This document shows, one piece after another, positions 27,276-36,117 of a DNA stretch of 64,000 nucleotides. A program made the translations under genes and the position numbers. The DNA comes from Bradyrhizobium sp. 1. Its GTDB lineage: Bacteria; Pseudomonadota; Alphaproteobacteria; Rhizobiales; Xanthobacteraceae. Numbering within the stretch: the first letter of the stretch is position 1; the number at the start of each line of letters is the position of its first letter. Under the pieces are notes generated by a model. The model saw nothing but the letters and a program-made list of their open reading frames with translations. It was not told the DNA's origin and did not search any database. The DNA lies in assembly GCF_023073315.1 (NCBI RefSeq), contig NZ_JADPJH010000018.1, positions 658,476 to 722,475 on the forward strand, written 5' to 3'.

Positions 27276-27403
27276 TAACTTTGCAGCACCCCCAGACTAT
27301 TTTTGATCGCTTGGAGCGGCTTGCCGTCCCGGGATAAACTCACGCGCAACGGGCGGGTGGGCGGCCGGGTTCGGCGCGGTTCGTCCGTCGTTGGAAAGTC
27401 GAC

Positions 27404-29485
27404 ATGAGAGCAGTGAAATTCGCCGGCGCCGCAGTCGCCGCAATCATCATCGTGATCGCGCTTCTGCTCGTGGTCGGAATCCCGTCGGGCTTCCTGACCT
27501 CGACGATTGCCGCGCGCGTCGAGAGCGCGACCGGCTATCGCCTGTCGATCGACGGCACCACCAAGATCAGCCTGTGGCCGACGCTGAACGTCACCTTGAA
27601 CGATCTGACGCTTGCCGACCCCAAGGACCGCAGCGGCATCACGCGCGTCACGATCGACAGGGTGCAGGCCGACATGTCGCTCTCGAGCGTGTGGTCGGGC
27701 AGCCCTGAGATCAGCGAACTCGTCGTCACCCATCCCGTGCTCTACCAGCCGCTGCTGCGCGAGCGCCTGCCGAATGCGAGCGCATCGTCGAAGCCGCTCG
27801 CGCTCGACGCCAATGCTGCGAGGATCGACCGCGTCAAGGTCACCGACGGCGAGGTCGCCTTCGCGCGCCAGCGCGATCGCGTCGAGGGACGTATCAGCGC
27901 CATCAACGCCGACGCGACCGTTGGCCGGGATCGCAAGATCAACATCACCGGCACCGCGCGCGTCGGTGAGCACCCGACCAAGTTCGACATCAAGGCGACG
28001 GCGCCGGCGCCGCCCGCCGATCGGCCGACGATCCCGGTGGATTTCGCCATCGACATGCCCGATGTGCTGAAGTCTCAGCTCGCAGGTCACGCCGAGATGC
28101 GGCTGAGCGGCGATCTCGTGATGATCAACGGCGTGAACGGCACGCTCGGCGATGGCGCGTTCAACGGCTGGGCTTCGGTCGACATCGCGAGCAAGCCTCT
28201 CGTCAAGGTCGATCTCGACTTCCAGCGACTCACAATTCCGCTGGCGAAGTCGCCGGACGGCGCGCCCGGGCGACCCTGGAGCGATGCGCCGATTGACGTG
28301 TCCGGGCTCAATTATGTCGATGCGCAGCTGCGGATCTCCGCGAACGAGGCCGTGATCGGCGATGCGCGCCTTGCGCCGCTGGCGCTCGATGCGAAGCTCG
28401 CCGGCGGCGTGCTGAAGGCCGGCACCGCCAATCTCGGCGCCTATGGCGGCCAGGTCTCGGGCGAGGTGATTCTGGATGCGACCACCGGCGCACCGAGCTT
28501 TGCCATGCATTCCGATCTCGCCGGCGTGCGCGCGCTGCCGCTGCTCCAGGGCCTTGCCGAATTCGACCGGATCGACGGCAAGCTGCAAGCCAAGCTCGCA
28601 TTGCGCAGCGCCGGCACCAGCCAGCGCGCCCTGATGGCGAACATGCAGGGCACCGCCTTCGTCAATTTCCAGGACGGCGCCATCCGCGGCGTCAACGTCG
28701 CGCAGATGATCCGCTCGCTGACATCGGGTACGCTGTCGGGCTGGCAAGACAACCAGAACAACAGTCAGGAACAGAGCACGGATCTGTCGCAGCTCTCGGC
28801 CTCCTTCCGCATCGACAAGGGCCAGGCCGTGACGACCGATCTCAATCTGATCGGGCCGCTGGTGCGCGTGACCGGCGCCGGCACGATCGCACTCGACACC
28901 AAGCTGATGGGCTTTCGTGTCGAGCCGAAACTGGTGATGACGACCGAAGGCCAGGGCCGCACCTCCGACCCGGTCGGCTTCGGCATTCCCGTGATGATCA
29001 CCGGCCCTTGGTCGCAGCCGCGGATCTACCCTGACATGGCGGGCATGCTCGACAACCCGGATGCCGCCTACGCCAAGCTGCGCGAGATGGGCAAGGGCCT
29101 GTTCGGACCTGATGGCGCAGGCCTCGGCAACATTTTGGGCAGCCTCGGTAACCTCGGGCTCGGCGGCACGACCGTGCCGGGCGGCGGCAACGCCGCCGGC
29201 AATGCCAATCCGCAAACCCAGCAGCCGGGACAGAACAATCCGCTCGGCGGCCCCTTGGGCGAGGCGATCGGCAATCTGATCCAGCAAGGGCTTTCCAGCG
29301 GCGCGGCAACCGGCACGGGCGCAGGAACTGCCACGGGCACCGGCCGCAGCCGCAGCCTGCCGGCAACACCCTCCACACCCGCGCCGCAGCCTTCGCCTGC
29401 ACCGCCCACCCAGGGGGACGCGCCGGTGGCGCAGCAGGACAGTCAGCCGATGAACGACGTGCTGCGGCAGCTCTTCAATCGATGA
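27404..29485 (+). CDS. AsmA family protein
   Basis: 693 residues with one N-terminal membrane helix (8-27, GAAVAAIIIVIALLLVVGIP) and a large periplasmic part of repeated beta strands. ARVESATGYRLSIDG and ISLWPTLNVTLNDLTLADP are the hallmark N-terminal AsmA sequences, and TEGQGRTSDPVGFGIPVMITG the conserved C-terminal segment. Family members are bridge-like proteins linked to outer-membrane lipid homeostasis. The last 90 residues are Gly/Pro/Ala/Gln-rich and probably disordered. ATG at 27404 with GGAAAG. Divergent from the Crp-type regulator across a region holding a Crp site. Confidence 0.9.
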   Translation: MRAVKFAGAAVAAIIIVIALLLVVGIPSGFLTSTIAARVESATGYRLSIDGTTKISLWPTLNVTLNDLTLADPKDRSGITRVTIDRVQADMSLSSVWSGSPEISELVVTHPVLYQPLLRERLPNASASSKPLALDANAARIDRVKVTDGEVAFARQRDRVEGRISAINADATVGRDRKINITGTARVGEHPTKFDIKATAPAPPADRPTIPVDFAIDMPDVLKSQLAGHAEMRLSGDLVMINGVNGTLGDGAFNGWASVDIASKPLVKVDLDFQRLTIPLAKSPDGAPGRPWSDAPIDVSGLNYVDAQLRISANEAVIGDARLAPLALDAKLAGGVLKAGTANLGAYGGQVSGEVILDATTGAPSFAMHSDLAGVRALPLLQGLAEFDRIDGKLQAKLALRSAGTSQRALMANMQGTAFVNFQDGAIRGVNVAQMIRSLTSGTLSGWQDNQNNSQEQSTDLSQLSASFRIDKGQAVTTDLNLIGPLVRVTGAGTIALDTKLMGFRVEPKLVMTTEGQGRTSDPVGFGIPVMITGPWSQPRIYPDMAGMLDNPDAAYAKLREMGKGLFGPDGAGLGNILGSLGNLGLGGTTVPGGGNAAGNANPQTQQPGQNNPLGGPLGEAIGNLIQQGLSSGAATGTGAGTATGTGRSRSLPATPSTPAPQPSPAPPTQGDAPVAQQDSQPMNDVLRQLFNR

Positions 29486-29712
29486 TGGGCGGACCAACGC
29501 TCTGGACTCCACGCCAATCCCTTAACCCGGCTCTGCCTCCGCCCGCTTCATCCGAACGGATGAGGCTGCGACAATTCGGCCCAAGCCGGCGTCCGCGGCG
29601 GGTAACCAAGCCCGCCGGTCCACCGGTCGTCCGGCCCAAATTATGGTAGAAGGACGGCTGGGCCCGTACGGCCCGTAGCGCGCAGCGTCGATGGCGGCGC
29701 GAGAGGATCCGG

Positions 29713-32160
29713 ATGGCGGGAGCGAACGACAAGACACGGTTTCTGCGCGAGGGCCTGTTCGCCAAATACGTCGTCTCCCTCGTCGGCCTCGTCGTGTTCG
29801 TGCTCGCCGTCAACGGTGCGATGGAGACCTGGATCTCCTATCGCGCCACCAAGACGTCACTGACCGACGGGCTGGAAGACAAGGCGCAGGCCGCGGCCCG
29901 GCGCATGGAGCAATCCGTCTCCGAACTCGAGCGCCAGATCAGCTGGGTGACGACGGCCAGCCGGGACACGCTCGAGAAGCGTCGCGCCGACTACGCCCAG
30001 CTCTTGCAGCAGGTCTCTGTCGTCTCCCAGCTGTTCCAGCTCAACGGCGACGGCCGCGAGGTGCTGCGCGTCTCGCGCCAGTCGACCACGACCGGCAGCA
30101 ATGCCGATCTCTCTCGCGACATGCGCTTTACCGACACGGTTGCCCGCGGCGTCAGCTATGCGCCGGCTTATTTCGTCGACCAGAGGCCGATGATGTCGAT
30201 CTCGGTGGCGCATTCCGGCTTCAATGCCGGCGTCACGGTCGCCGAGATCGATCTCAGCTTCCTCTCCGACTTCCTGTCCGACACCCAGGTCGGCAAGGCG
30301 GCCTTTGCCTATGTGGTCGATCCGCGCGGCCGCGTGCTGGCGACGTCATCGAAGGGACCCGATGTCGGCAAGGACCTTTCGAAGCTGCCGCAGGTGGCGG
30401 CCGCGATCGCGCCCGGTGGCGCGCCCGACACGTCGGGCACCGATTTCAACGGCCATTCGGTGCTGTCGGCCGCGAGCACCGTGCCGAAGCTCGGCTGGAG
30501 CGTGCTGTTCGAGCAGCCGACCACGCAGGCCCTGATGCCGATCCGCGACCAGCTGGTGCGCATAGCGCTGCTGATCGGAATGGGCCTGATGGTCGCGATC
30601 CTCGCCGGCACGTTGCTGGCGCGCCGCATGATCATCCCGATCACGGCGCTGCGCGACGGAGCGCACAAGCTCGGCGAAGGCGACTTCAACCACCGCATCG
30701 ACGTGCACACATCCGACGAGCTGGAAGATCTTGCGAGCCAGTTCAACCGCATGGCCGGCCAGCTCCAGGAAACCTATTCCAATCTCGAAACCAAGGTCGA
30801 CGAGCGCACCCGCGACCTCGCGCAGTCGATCAACGAATTGAAGGTGCTGGAAGAGGTCGGCCGCGCGGTCGCCTCCTCGCTCGATCTCAACGCCGTGCTG
30901 CCGACCATCGCGGCGCGCGCGATCGAGATCACCCATGCCGACGCCGTGCTGATCTACGGCTACGATGCCGAGACGCGCCGCTTCAACCTGGTCGAATCCA
31001 ACGGCATCGACAAATCGGCCGAAGGCGCGCATGTCACGATCGGCGAAGGCGAGACCATTCTAAGTAACGCGGCCGAAAGCGGCGAGCCGATCGCGATTGC
31101 CGATCTCGACCTGGCCTCTGGGCAGCCGCTGCGCGATGTCGCGGTCGATGCCGGCTTCCACTCGGTGCTGGTGGTGCCGCTGGTGGACCAGCAGGGCACG
31201 CTCGGCTCGCTGGTGGTGCTGCGCCGCGCCAGCGGCGAGTTCGCCGGCAGCGTCACCGGGTTGATGCGCACCTTCGCCAACCAGGCGGTGCTGGCGATGC
31301 GCAATGCGCGGCTGTTCACCGAGGTCGACCACAAGAGCCACGCGCTGGAGGCGGCGAACGAGACCGTGCGCGCCCAGGCCGACAAGCTCAAGCAGCAGAC
31401 CGAGCAGCTCAAGGACTGGAACAAGTCGCTGGAGGAGCGCGTCGAGACCCAGCTCGGCGAGATCGAGCGCATCCGCAAGCTCGAGCGTTTCCTGGCGCCG
31501 CAGGTGGCGCAGCTGATCGCCTCCTCCGACAGCCCCGAGGGGCTGCTCACCAGCCAGCGCCGCGAGGTGACCGTGGTGTTCTGCGACCTGCGCGGCTTCA
31601 CCGCGTTCACCGAAGCGACCGAGCCGGAAGAGGCGATGAACGTGCTGCGCGAATATCACGCCGCGCTCGGCACGCTGATCTTCAAGTACGAGGGCACGCT
31701 CGACAAATATGCCGGCGACGGCGTGATGATCCTGTTCAACGCGCCGATCCAGTTCGAGGACCACGTCCAGCGCGCCGTGAAGATGGCAGTGGAGATGCGC
31801 GACACCATCGGCCCGCTGACCGAGCGCTGGCGCAACCGAGGGCACAGCCTCGGCTTCGGCATCGGCATTGCGCTCGGCTATGCCACGCTCGGCCAGGTCG
31901 GCTTCGAGCAGCGGCTGGAATATGCCGCGATCGGCAGCGTCACCAACCTCGCCTCCCGCCTCTGCGGCGAAGCCAAGGCCGACCAGATCGTGGTCAGCCG
32001 CCGCGTCTACGGCATGGTCGAACCTTTCGTCGAAGCCCGCGCGCTCGACGATCTCCAGCTCAAGGGTTTTAACCACCCGGTGCTGGCGATGGAGATTTTG
32101 AGCTGGCACGACGACGAGGCGGACGCGGTGGATGCGTCGGCGGCACGGCGGCGGGGGTAG
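29713..32160 (+). CDS. Membrane sensor adenylate/guanylate cyclase (Cache-HAMP-GAF-cyclase)
   Basis: 815 residues. Order: membrane helix about 18-38; periplasmic Cache-like sensor to about 280; second helix (LLIGMGLMVAILAGTLLA); HAMP (LGEGDFNHRIDVHTSDELEDLASQF in two parts); coiled coil; GAF about 390-535; a second coiled coil; class III cyclase from about 615. Catalytic features are intact: VVFCDLRGFTAFTE and KYAGDGVMILFNAP hold the two metal-binding aspartates, and the Lys in the latter is what adenylyl cyclases use to recognise adenine, so a cAMP product is favoured. This could supply cAMP to a Crp-type regulator. ATG at 29713 after GAGAGGA. No neighbouring two-component partner. Confidence 0.92.
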   Translation: MAGANDKTRFLREGLFAKYVVSLVGLVVFVLAVNGAMETWISYRATKTSLTDGLEDKAQAAARRMEQSVSELERQISWVTTASRDTLEKRRADYAQLLQQVSVVSQLFQLNGDGREVLRVSRQSTTTGSNADLSRDMRFTDTVARGVSYAPAYFVDQRPMMSISVAHSGFNAGVTVAEIDLSFLSDFLSDTQVGKAAFAYVVDPRGRVLATSSKGPDVGKDLSKLPQVAAAIAPGGAPDTSGTDFNGHSVLSAASTVPKLGWSVLFEQPTTQALMPIRDQLVRIALLIGMGLMVAILAGTLLARRMIIPITALRDGAHKLGEGDFNHRIDVHTSDELEDLASQFNRMAGQLQETYSNLETKVDERTRDLAQSINELKVLEEVGRAVASSLDLNAVLPTIAARAIEITHADAVLIYGYDAETRRFNLVESNGIDKSAEGAHVTIGEGETILSNAAESGEPIAIADLDLASGQPLRDVAVDAGFHSVLVVPLVDQQGTLGSLVVLRRASGEFAGSVTGLMRTFANQAVLAMRNARLFTEVDHKSHALEAANETVRAQADKLKQQTEQLKDWNKSLEERVETQLGEIERIRKLERFLAPQVAQLIASSDSPEGLLTSQRREVTVVFCDLRGFTAFTEATEPEEAMNVLREYHAALGTLIFKYEGTLDKYAGDGVMILFNAPIQFEDHVQRAVKMAVEMRDTIGPLTERWRNRGHSLGFGIGIALGYATLGQVGFEQRLEYAAIGSVTNLASRLCGEAKADQIVVSRRVYGMVEPFVEARALDDLQLKGFNHPVLAMEILSWHDDEADAVDASAARRRG

Positions 32161-32372
32161 CTAAAACAAAAAAATGCGAAAACAACCCCATGCACAGTAG
32201 ACAGGGTCTGTGGAATCAATGAGTTACGGGGACGCGAAGGCGGTTTGATTTGTCGGGCAAAACACCGGCAAAATGGCATCATCTTCCCCACCCCTCCCAC
32301 GAACCACATCCCTCCTCCCCGCGACTAACCATCGCCTCAACGACGAGGCCTGAGTTCGGATGGGAGAGACCT

Positions 32373-33239
32373 GTGGCGTTTGCCTTGCCTTCGCGTGCGT
32401 ATGATTTGCAGATGCTGGACCGGCCCGCCGATCGCGCGCGCGATCAGGGCTGGGTCTATGGGCTGCCGCCGGGCATCACATCCGAACAATGGCCGCTCGA
32501 TCCCGTCACCGGGTTTCCGCTGATGCACGGTTTTACCTTGAAGCTGCCGGACGATTATCGCGTGCATGGCGCGGATATCGTCGCGGTGTCGTTCTTTGCG
32601 ACTGCGCCCGATCACAATGACGGCGGCGCGCCTGACGATCCTGAAATCCGCGAGGCCGTGACGGCGCGCGCCGCGCATCCGCGGCTCTCGCGCATGACCG
32701 ACATTCTCGATTATGAATATGCAGCGCTGCTGCTCACCCAAGCGGAGTACGAGGGCGCATTCGCGACGCCACCGGTGCCGCTTGCGCTGGCGACGGCGGA
32801 TCGACCGCGCTGGCTCGACGTCGGCGGCGCCTGCGCCTTCTTCGAGGCGGCCGCGCCTTACGCGAAGAAAATGTTTGCCACCTCGCCGCGCACCGATCTC
32901 AGCGAGACCCGCGCGATTGCGCTGGTGCCGCGCGCGAGCGATCCCAATGCCGGCAAGGGCCCGCAGGACGAGCACACCAGCCGCAATTCGCCGACCGGCT
33001 ATCAGCCGTTTTACTACTATGTCGGCGGCGTGCCGAGCCGCGACAATTTCCGCCTGCACGATTGGGGCAAGGACCACGCCCACAATCATCTCGGCGGCAC
33101 CATGCGGCCGTGCCAAGCGGTGCCGGAGATGAGCCCGTTCTACATCGAGTTCGAGGAATATTTTGGCGGCTACAATTTTGGCGGCGGCAACGCGCAGCTC
33201 GACTTCAAGGACATGAAATTCGACTGGGCGTGCGGCTAG
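32373..33239 (+). CDS. Protein of unknown function
   Basis: 288 residues that I cannot assign. It has no signal peptide, membrane segment or known motif that I recognise. Notable sequence: an aromatic, glycine-rich and histidine-containing C-terminal half (YQPFYYYVGGVP, LHDWGKDHAHNHLGG, YIEFEEYFGGYNFGGGN). The HAHNH stretch could bind metal. The start is set at the GTG at 32373, which has GGGAGAG at the right distance; an in-frame extension to 32250 has no ribosome site and unlikely composition. Transcribed alone between the cyclase and a repeat element; its TAG stop is the first triplet of that repeat. Confidence 0.75.
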   Translation: MAFALPSRAYDLQMLDRPADRARDQGWVYGLPPGITSEQWPLDPVTGFPLMHGFTLKLPDDYRVHGADIVAVSFFATAPDHNDGGAPDDPEIREAVTARAAHPRLSRMTDILDYEYAALLLTQAEYEGAFATPPVPLALATADRPRWLDVGGACAFFEAAAPYAKKMFATSPRTDLSETRAIALVPRASDPNAGKGPQDEHTSRNSPTGYQPFYYYVGGVPSRDNFRLHDWGKDHAHNHLGGTMRPCQAVPEMSPFYIEFEEYFGGYNFGGGNAQLDFKDMKFDWACG

Positions 33240-33335
33240 AGCCCCGTTCCGATGGAATCGGAACGAGACTCTCGTTCTTGTTTGGACGCGTTTTCTTCAC
33301 GCGAATCGGTATCCACTTCGCTCGAAAACGCTCTA
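33237..33335. repeat. Palindromic repeat, family D
   Basis: Bounded by TAGAGC (33237-33242) and its complement GCTCTA (33330-33335). It contains a perfect hairpin GTTCCGAT-gga-ATCGGAAC (33246-33264) and the string ATCCACTTCGCTCGAAAACG near its right end, which I know as a common intergenic repeat in Bradyrhizobium and relatives. The stop codon of the preceding gene lies in its left end. Confidence 0.65.
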
Positions 33336-33336
33336 A

Positions 33337-34623
33337 TCACGCCCCGCGCTTCGGCCCCATCGCCTCGAAGCCAGCCTTCTGCTCGTCGCTCAGATCCGCT
33401 TCGAAATCATCGAGCGCATCGCCGACACCCTTGACCGCTTGCAGCATCGTCTCCAGCCGTGCCTTTACGGCAGCGAGGCGGGCCTGCGGTGTCGCGGCGG
33501 CCTTGGTCGGGCAGGCGCTGAGCGTCTCCATGGTGCGCAGCGTGGTGTCCTGGAGCACGTCGAGGCGCGCGCGGGCAATGTCGTCGAGTTTTAGCGTGGA
33601 CGCGATGTCGGCGGCTGGCCATTGCTGCTGGACGAGCTGCTCATATTGGCGCTGCGCCTTGACGTCATAGCGGGGATCATTGTCCGGATCGCAGGCGGCT
33701 TCCGCCCGCGCATCCTTGCGCTGGCCGGCTGCGAGCGCGGCGCGGCGCTCGTTCGCCAGTGCGTCGAGCTTTGCTTTCTGCCCATCATCGAGCAGATCGA
33801 CGAATTTTGCGAGCTGCGGCGCGATTGTGTCCGTCGCCTTGATCATGGCTTCGAGGCGCTCGCGCATCAGGCCGAGGCGCTCCGTTGCGGTCGCGGGCAC
33901 CTGCGTCGGGCAGGCCGAGCGAATGCTGTCGCGGGCAGAAAGCCAGGCAGCACTGAGATCGTCGAGCGCGGTGCGATGCAATTCGCTCAGTTGCACGGCG
34001 GCGGCGATGCGATCCGCGGGAAAGCCGGCGGGATCGCTGACATCGCAAATGTTCTGCGCCGACGGAATTTTGCGCGCGCGCCTGCCTTGCGGCGCGGTGT
34101 AGGCGGCAAGCTCCGTGGCCGCATAGGGCGCGAAGATCGCGGCGTAAATGTCGCCATAGCCATAGAGCGAGATGCTGGTCGCATCGGCGAAGATCACCGC
34201 ATTGGTGAGATCGTCATGCGCGAACGGCCAGAACACCGGGCCGGCCCAGCCATAGCTGCCGTCGGGGTGGCGCCACCAGCCCTGCGGACGGCGGCCGCCG
34301 CGCCAGCCTGACAGCGCAGCCTGCGCCGAGAGCGCCGCGCGCAGGATGTAGGGATTGGATAATTGCTCGCGTTGGGCGCCGCGCGGATCTTGCGACCGCA
34401 ACGCGGCGGAACGGTAGCGCCCGCCCCGCACCGCCATCCGGGCGTGACGCAATCGCGAAAGGCCGATCACGTGACCGACGGCGAAGCGGGCTACGCCTAG
34501 CGGCCCGCCGCCCAGTCCGAACTGCGCCTCGGCCCTGTCAGGCAGCAGCACTGCGAGAGCCAAAGCGGCACCTGCCAGTGCCAATCCCATGCGTGATTTC
34601 GACCTGACTACCGAGCCGACCAC
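33337..34623 (-). CDS. LTXXQ-motif (Spy/CpxP-like) periplasmic protein, duplicated domain
   Basis: 428 residues. A signal peptide at about 12-34 (MGLALAGAALALAVLLPDRAEA) is followed by a Gly/Trp-rich region (GWWRHPDGSYGWAGPVFWPF) and then two helical LTXXQ-like units: about 235-325, containing CPTQVPATATERLGLMRERLE, and about 330-425, containing CPTKAAATPQARLAAVKARLE. The matching CPT...R.gL...RLE pattern shows an internal duplication. Spy/CpxP-like units act as periplasmic chaperones or sensors of envelope stress. I take GTG 34623 as the start because GGAGGAGGA lies just upstream; ATG 34590 is an alternative. An open reading frame extends further into repeat B2, but that part is not coding. 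Confidence 0.75.
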   Translation of the reverse strand: MVGSVVRSKSRMGLALAGAALALAVLLPDRAEAQFGLGGGPLGVARFAVGHVIGLSRLRHARMAVRGGRYRSAALRSQDPRGAQREQLSNPYILRAALSAQAALSGWRGGRRPQGWWRHPDGSYGWAGPVFWPFAHDDLTNAVIFADATSISLYGYGDIYAAIFAPYAATELAAYTAPQGRRARKIPSAQNICDVSDPAGFPADRIAAAVQLSELHRTALDDLSAAWLSARDSIRSACPTQVPATATERLGLMRERLEAMIKATDTIAPQLAKFVDLLDDGQKAKLDALANERRAALAAGQRKDARAEAACDPDNDPRYDVKAQRQYEQLVQQQWPAADIASTLKLDDIARARLDVLQDTTLRTMETLSACPTKAAATPQARLAAVKARLETMLQAVKGVGDALDDFEADLSDEQKAGFEAMGPKRGA

Positions 34624-34732
34624 GTCCCGGTCCTCCTCCAGCGCCAAGCGCGCATCGCGCCGCATGGAGAAGACGCGCCGGGGAACCAAATGTTCCGCGG
34701 TGAGACGGTCAAAGCGTCGCGGTCTCTCTTCT

Positions 34733-34870
34733 CCCTCGCCCCGCTCTTGCGGGGAGAGGGTCGGGGTGAGGGGTCCTCTCCACGCGCGAGATTCATCGAT
34801 AGACCTGTACCCCCTCACCCGGAACGCATCTGGCGATGCGTTCCGACCTCTCCCCGCAAGCGGGGCGAGG
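34733..34870. repeat. Large palindromic repeat, family B copy 2
   Basis: Hairpin CCCTCGCCCCGC-tctt-GCGGGGAGAGGG (one mismatch) at the left, GGGTGAGGGG and CCCCTCACCC as long-range arms, a perfect ten-base hairpin GGAACGCATC-tggc-GATGCGTTCC (34821-34844), and a closing hairpin ending at 34870. It occupies the roughly 300-base gap between the LTXXQ and LysM genes; I see nothing else there. Confidence 0.9.
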
Positions 34871-34930
34871 TAAGGCAGCCGCGTCGAAGCGTCAGGAGAT
34901 GCAAGCCGGAACAGCGAGAACCGTCGCGCC

Positions 34931-35932
34931 TCACTGCGTCTTTTGCGGCATCACAAAGGTCTGACCGGGATAGATCAGGTTGGGATTGTGGATCTTCTCG
35001 CGGTTGGCGTTGACGATCACCGCGTAGCGGGCGCCGTCGCCGTAAGCGAGACGGCTCAGCGCCCAGAGGCTCTCGCCGCGGGAAATCACGTGGCTGCCGC
35101 CAGCCTCCGCCGGTGTCGTGTTGAAGACATCCGCGGGCGAAGCCGATGCGACCGTCGCGGCGGCCGCCGGCACCCTCGCCATGACCCTGGGTTTGGGTGC
35201 GCCCATCATTCTCGGCCGAACCGCTGACCTATCAGGCGTCGCGGCAAGACGCGGCGCCGGCAGGGACGCCACGACGTCCGATTTGTCGTCCGGCTTCTCA
35301 GCCTGTTTCGCGGCCGGTGCCGGACGCGCGGGCGGCGGCGCAGCTTCGGCGATCGTCACCGGCATGGTGCGGGCGGACTGCGTAACGGTGCCGTCGGGCG
35401 CTTTCGCCCGCAAGGTCAATTCGTAAGAGCCTGAAGGAAGCTGCGGCGGGGTCATCACGAACTGGCCGGAGGCATCGGCCAGCACTGTGTCGAGTGTCTT
35501 GCCGTCGCGCAGCAGCTCGACCTTGGCGCCCGGCGCGGCCTGGCCGGCGATCACCGCAGCTTCGCCATGATCGTCGATGCGCCCCACGTCGAAACGAGGA
35601 GCGCCGTCGGTCGCGGCGGCCGGCGGCTTGACCGGCACAAGATCGGCCAGCGCCGTGACCTGCTTTTGCGTCTCGGCCAGCGCATCAGCCTTCGGCGGGG
35701 CCGCGGCGAGCTTTGGCTCGGCCGGCTTGGATTCGGCCTTGGATTCGGCCTTGGATTCGGCTTTGGGTTCGACCTTGGCTTCAGGCTTTGCCTCTGGCTT
35801 GGCCGCCGCGACGACCGCGGTCTTCTCCCCGCCCGGCAACAGGCGGCGCAGCTCGGTGGGACCGATCACCAGCACGGTGCCGGCCAGTGCGAGCAGACAG
35901 AATGCAATGAAGGCCTTGGAAGCGGTGATCAT
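34931..35932 (-). CDS. LysM peptidoglycan-binding protein
   Basis: 333 residues: N-terminal membrane anchor or uncleaved signal (5-24, SKAFIAFCLLALAGTVLVIG), a low-complexity Ala/Lys/Glu/Pro region (about 38-95) with short repeats of the ESKA type, a bacterial Ig-like domain (about 110-190, VGRIDDHGEAAVIAGQAAPG), a proline/alanine linker, and a C-terminal LysM domain (VISRGESLWALSRLAYGDG ... HNPNLIYPGQTFVMP). The LysM would bind peptidoglycan glycan chains in the periplasm. ATG at 35932. Such proteins are often annotated as nucleoid-associated or YgaU-like because of the LysM; the Ig-like part suggests an extended envelope linker. Confidence 0.9.
   Translation of the reverse strand: MITASKAFIAFCLLALAGTVLVIGPTELRRLLPGGEKTAVVAAAKPEAKPEAKVEPKAESKAESKAESKPAEPKLAAAPPKADALAETQKQVTALADLVPVKPPAAATDGAPRFDVGRIDDHGEAAVIAGQAAPGAKVELLRDGKTLDTVLADASGQFVMTPPQLPSGSYELTLRAKAPDGTVTQSARTMPVTIAEAAPPPARPAPAAKQAEKPDDKSDVVASLPAPRLAATPDRSAVRPRMMGAPKPRVMARVPAAAATVASASPADVFNTTPAEAGGSHVISRGESLWALSRLAYGDGARYAVIVNANREKIHNPNLIYPGQTFVMPQKTQ
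35725..35772. repeat. Tandem 12-base repeat inside the LysM gene
   Basis: The unit GGATTCGGCCTT occurs nearly three times in a row, then continues with diverged units, coding on the minus strand for ESKA-type tetrapeptide repeats. Copy number could vary by slippage; the reading frame would be preserved. Confidence 0.7.
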
Positions 35933-36117
35933 CAGAAGCGAACCTCAACGAACCCTGAACGAACCTTGCAAATCAGCCGAGGGCGGCAAATTGCGCCGAT
36001 TTGGCTACGGCAGCAAGACGGTCGAACGGACGATCGCCCCCTCAAATGAACCGGCACGGCCCGGCCGGAGTCAAACGAGCGAGGCCGCAACACGGCATTT
36101 TTTCAAGGATTTTCCTC

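Noticed and set aside
27230..29512. Open minus-strand frame of about 760 codons opposite the AsmA gene
   Set aside because: Low-complexity Arg/Gly/Asp content and no domain; AsmA on the plus strand is well supported.
34624..34818. N-terminal extension of the LTXXQ protein
   Set aside because: It reads through repeat B2 and lacks a ribosome site; the start at 34623 gives a proper signal peptide.
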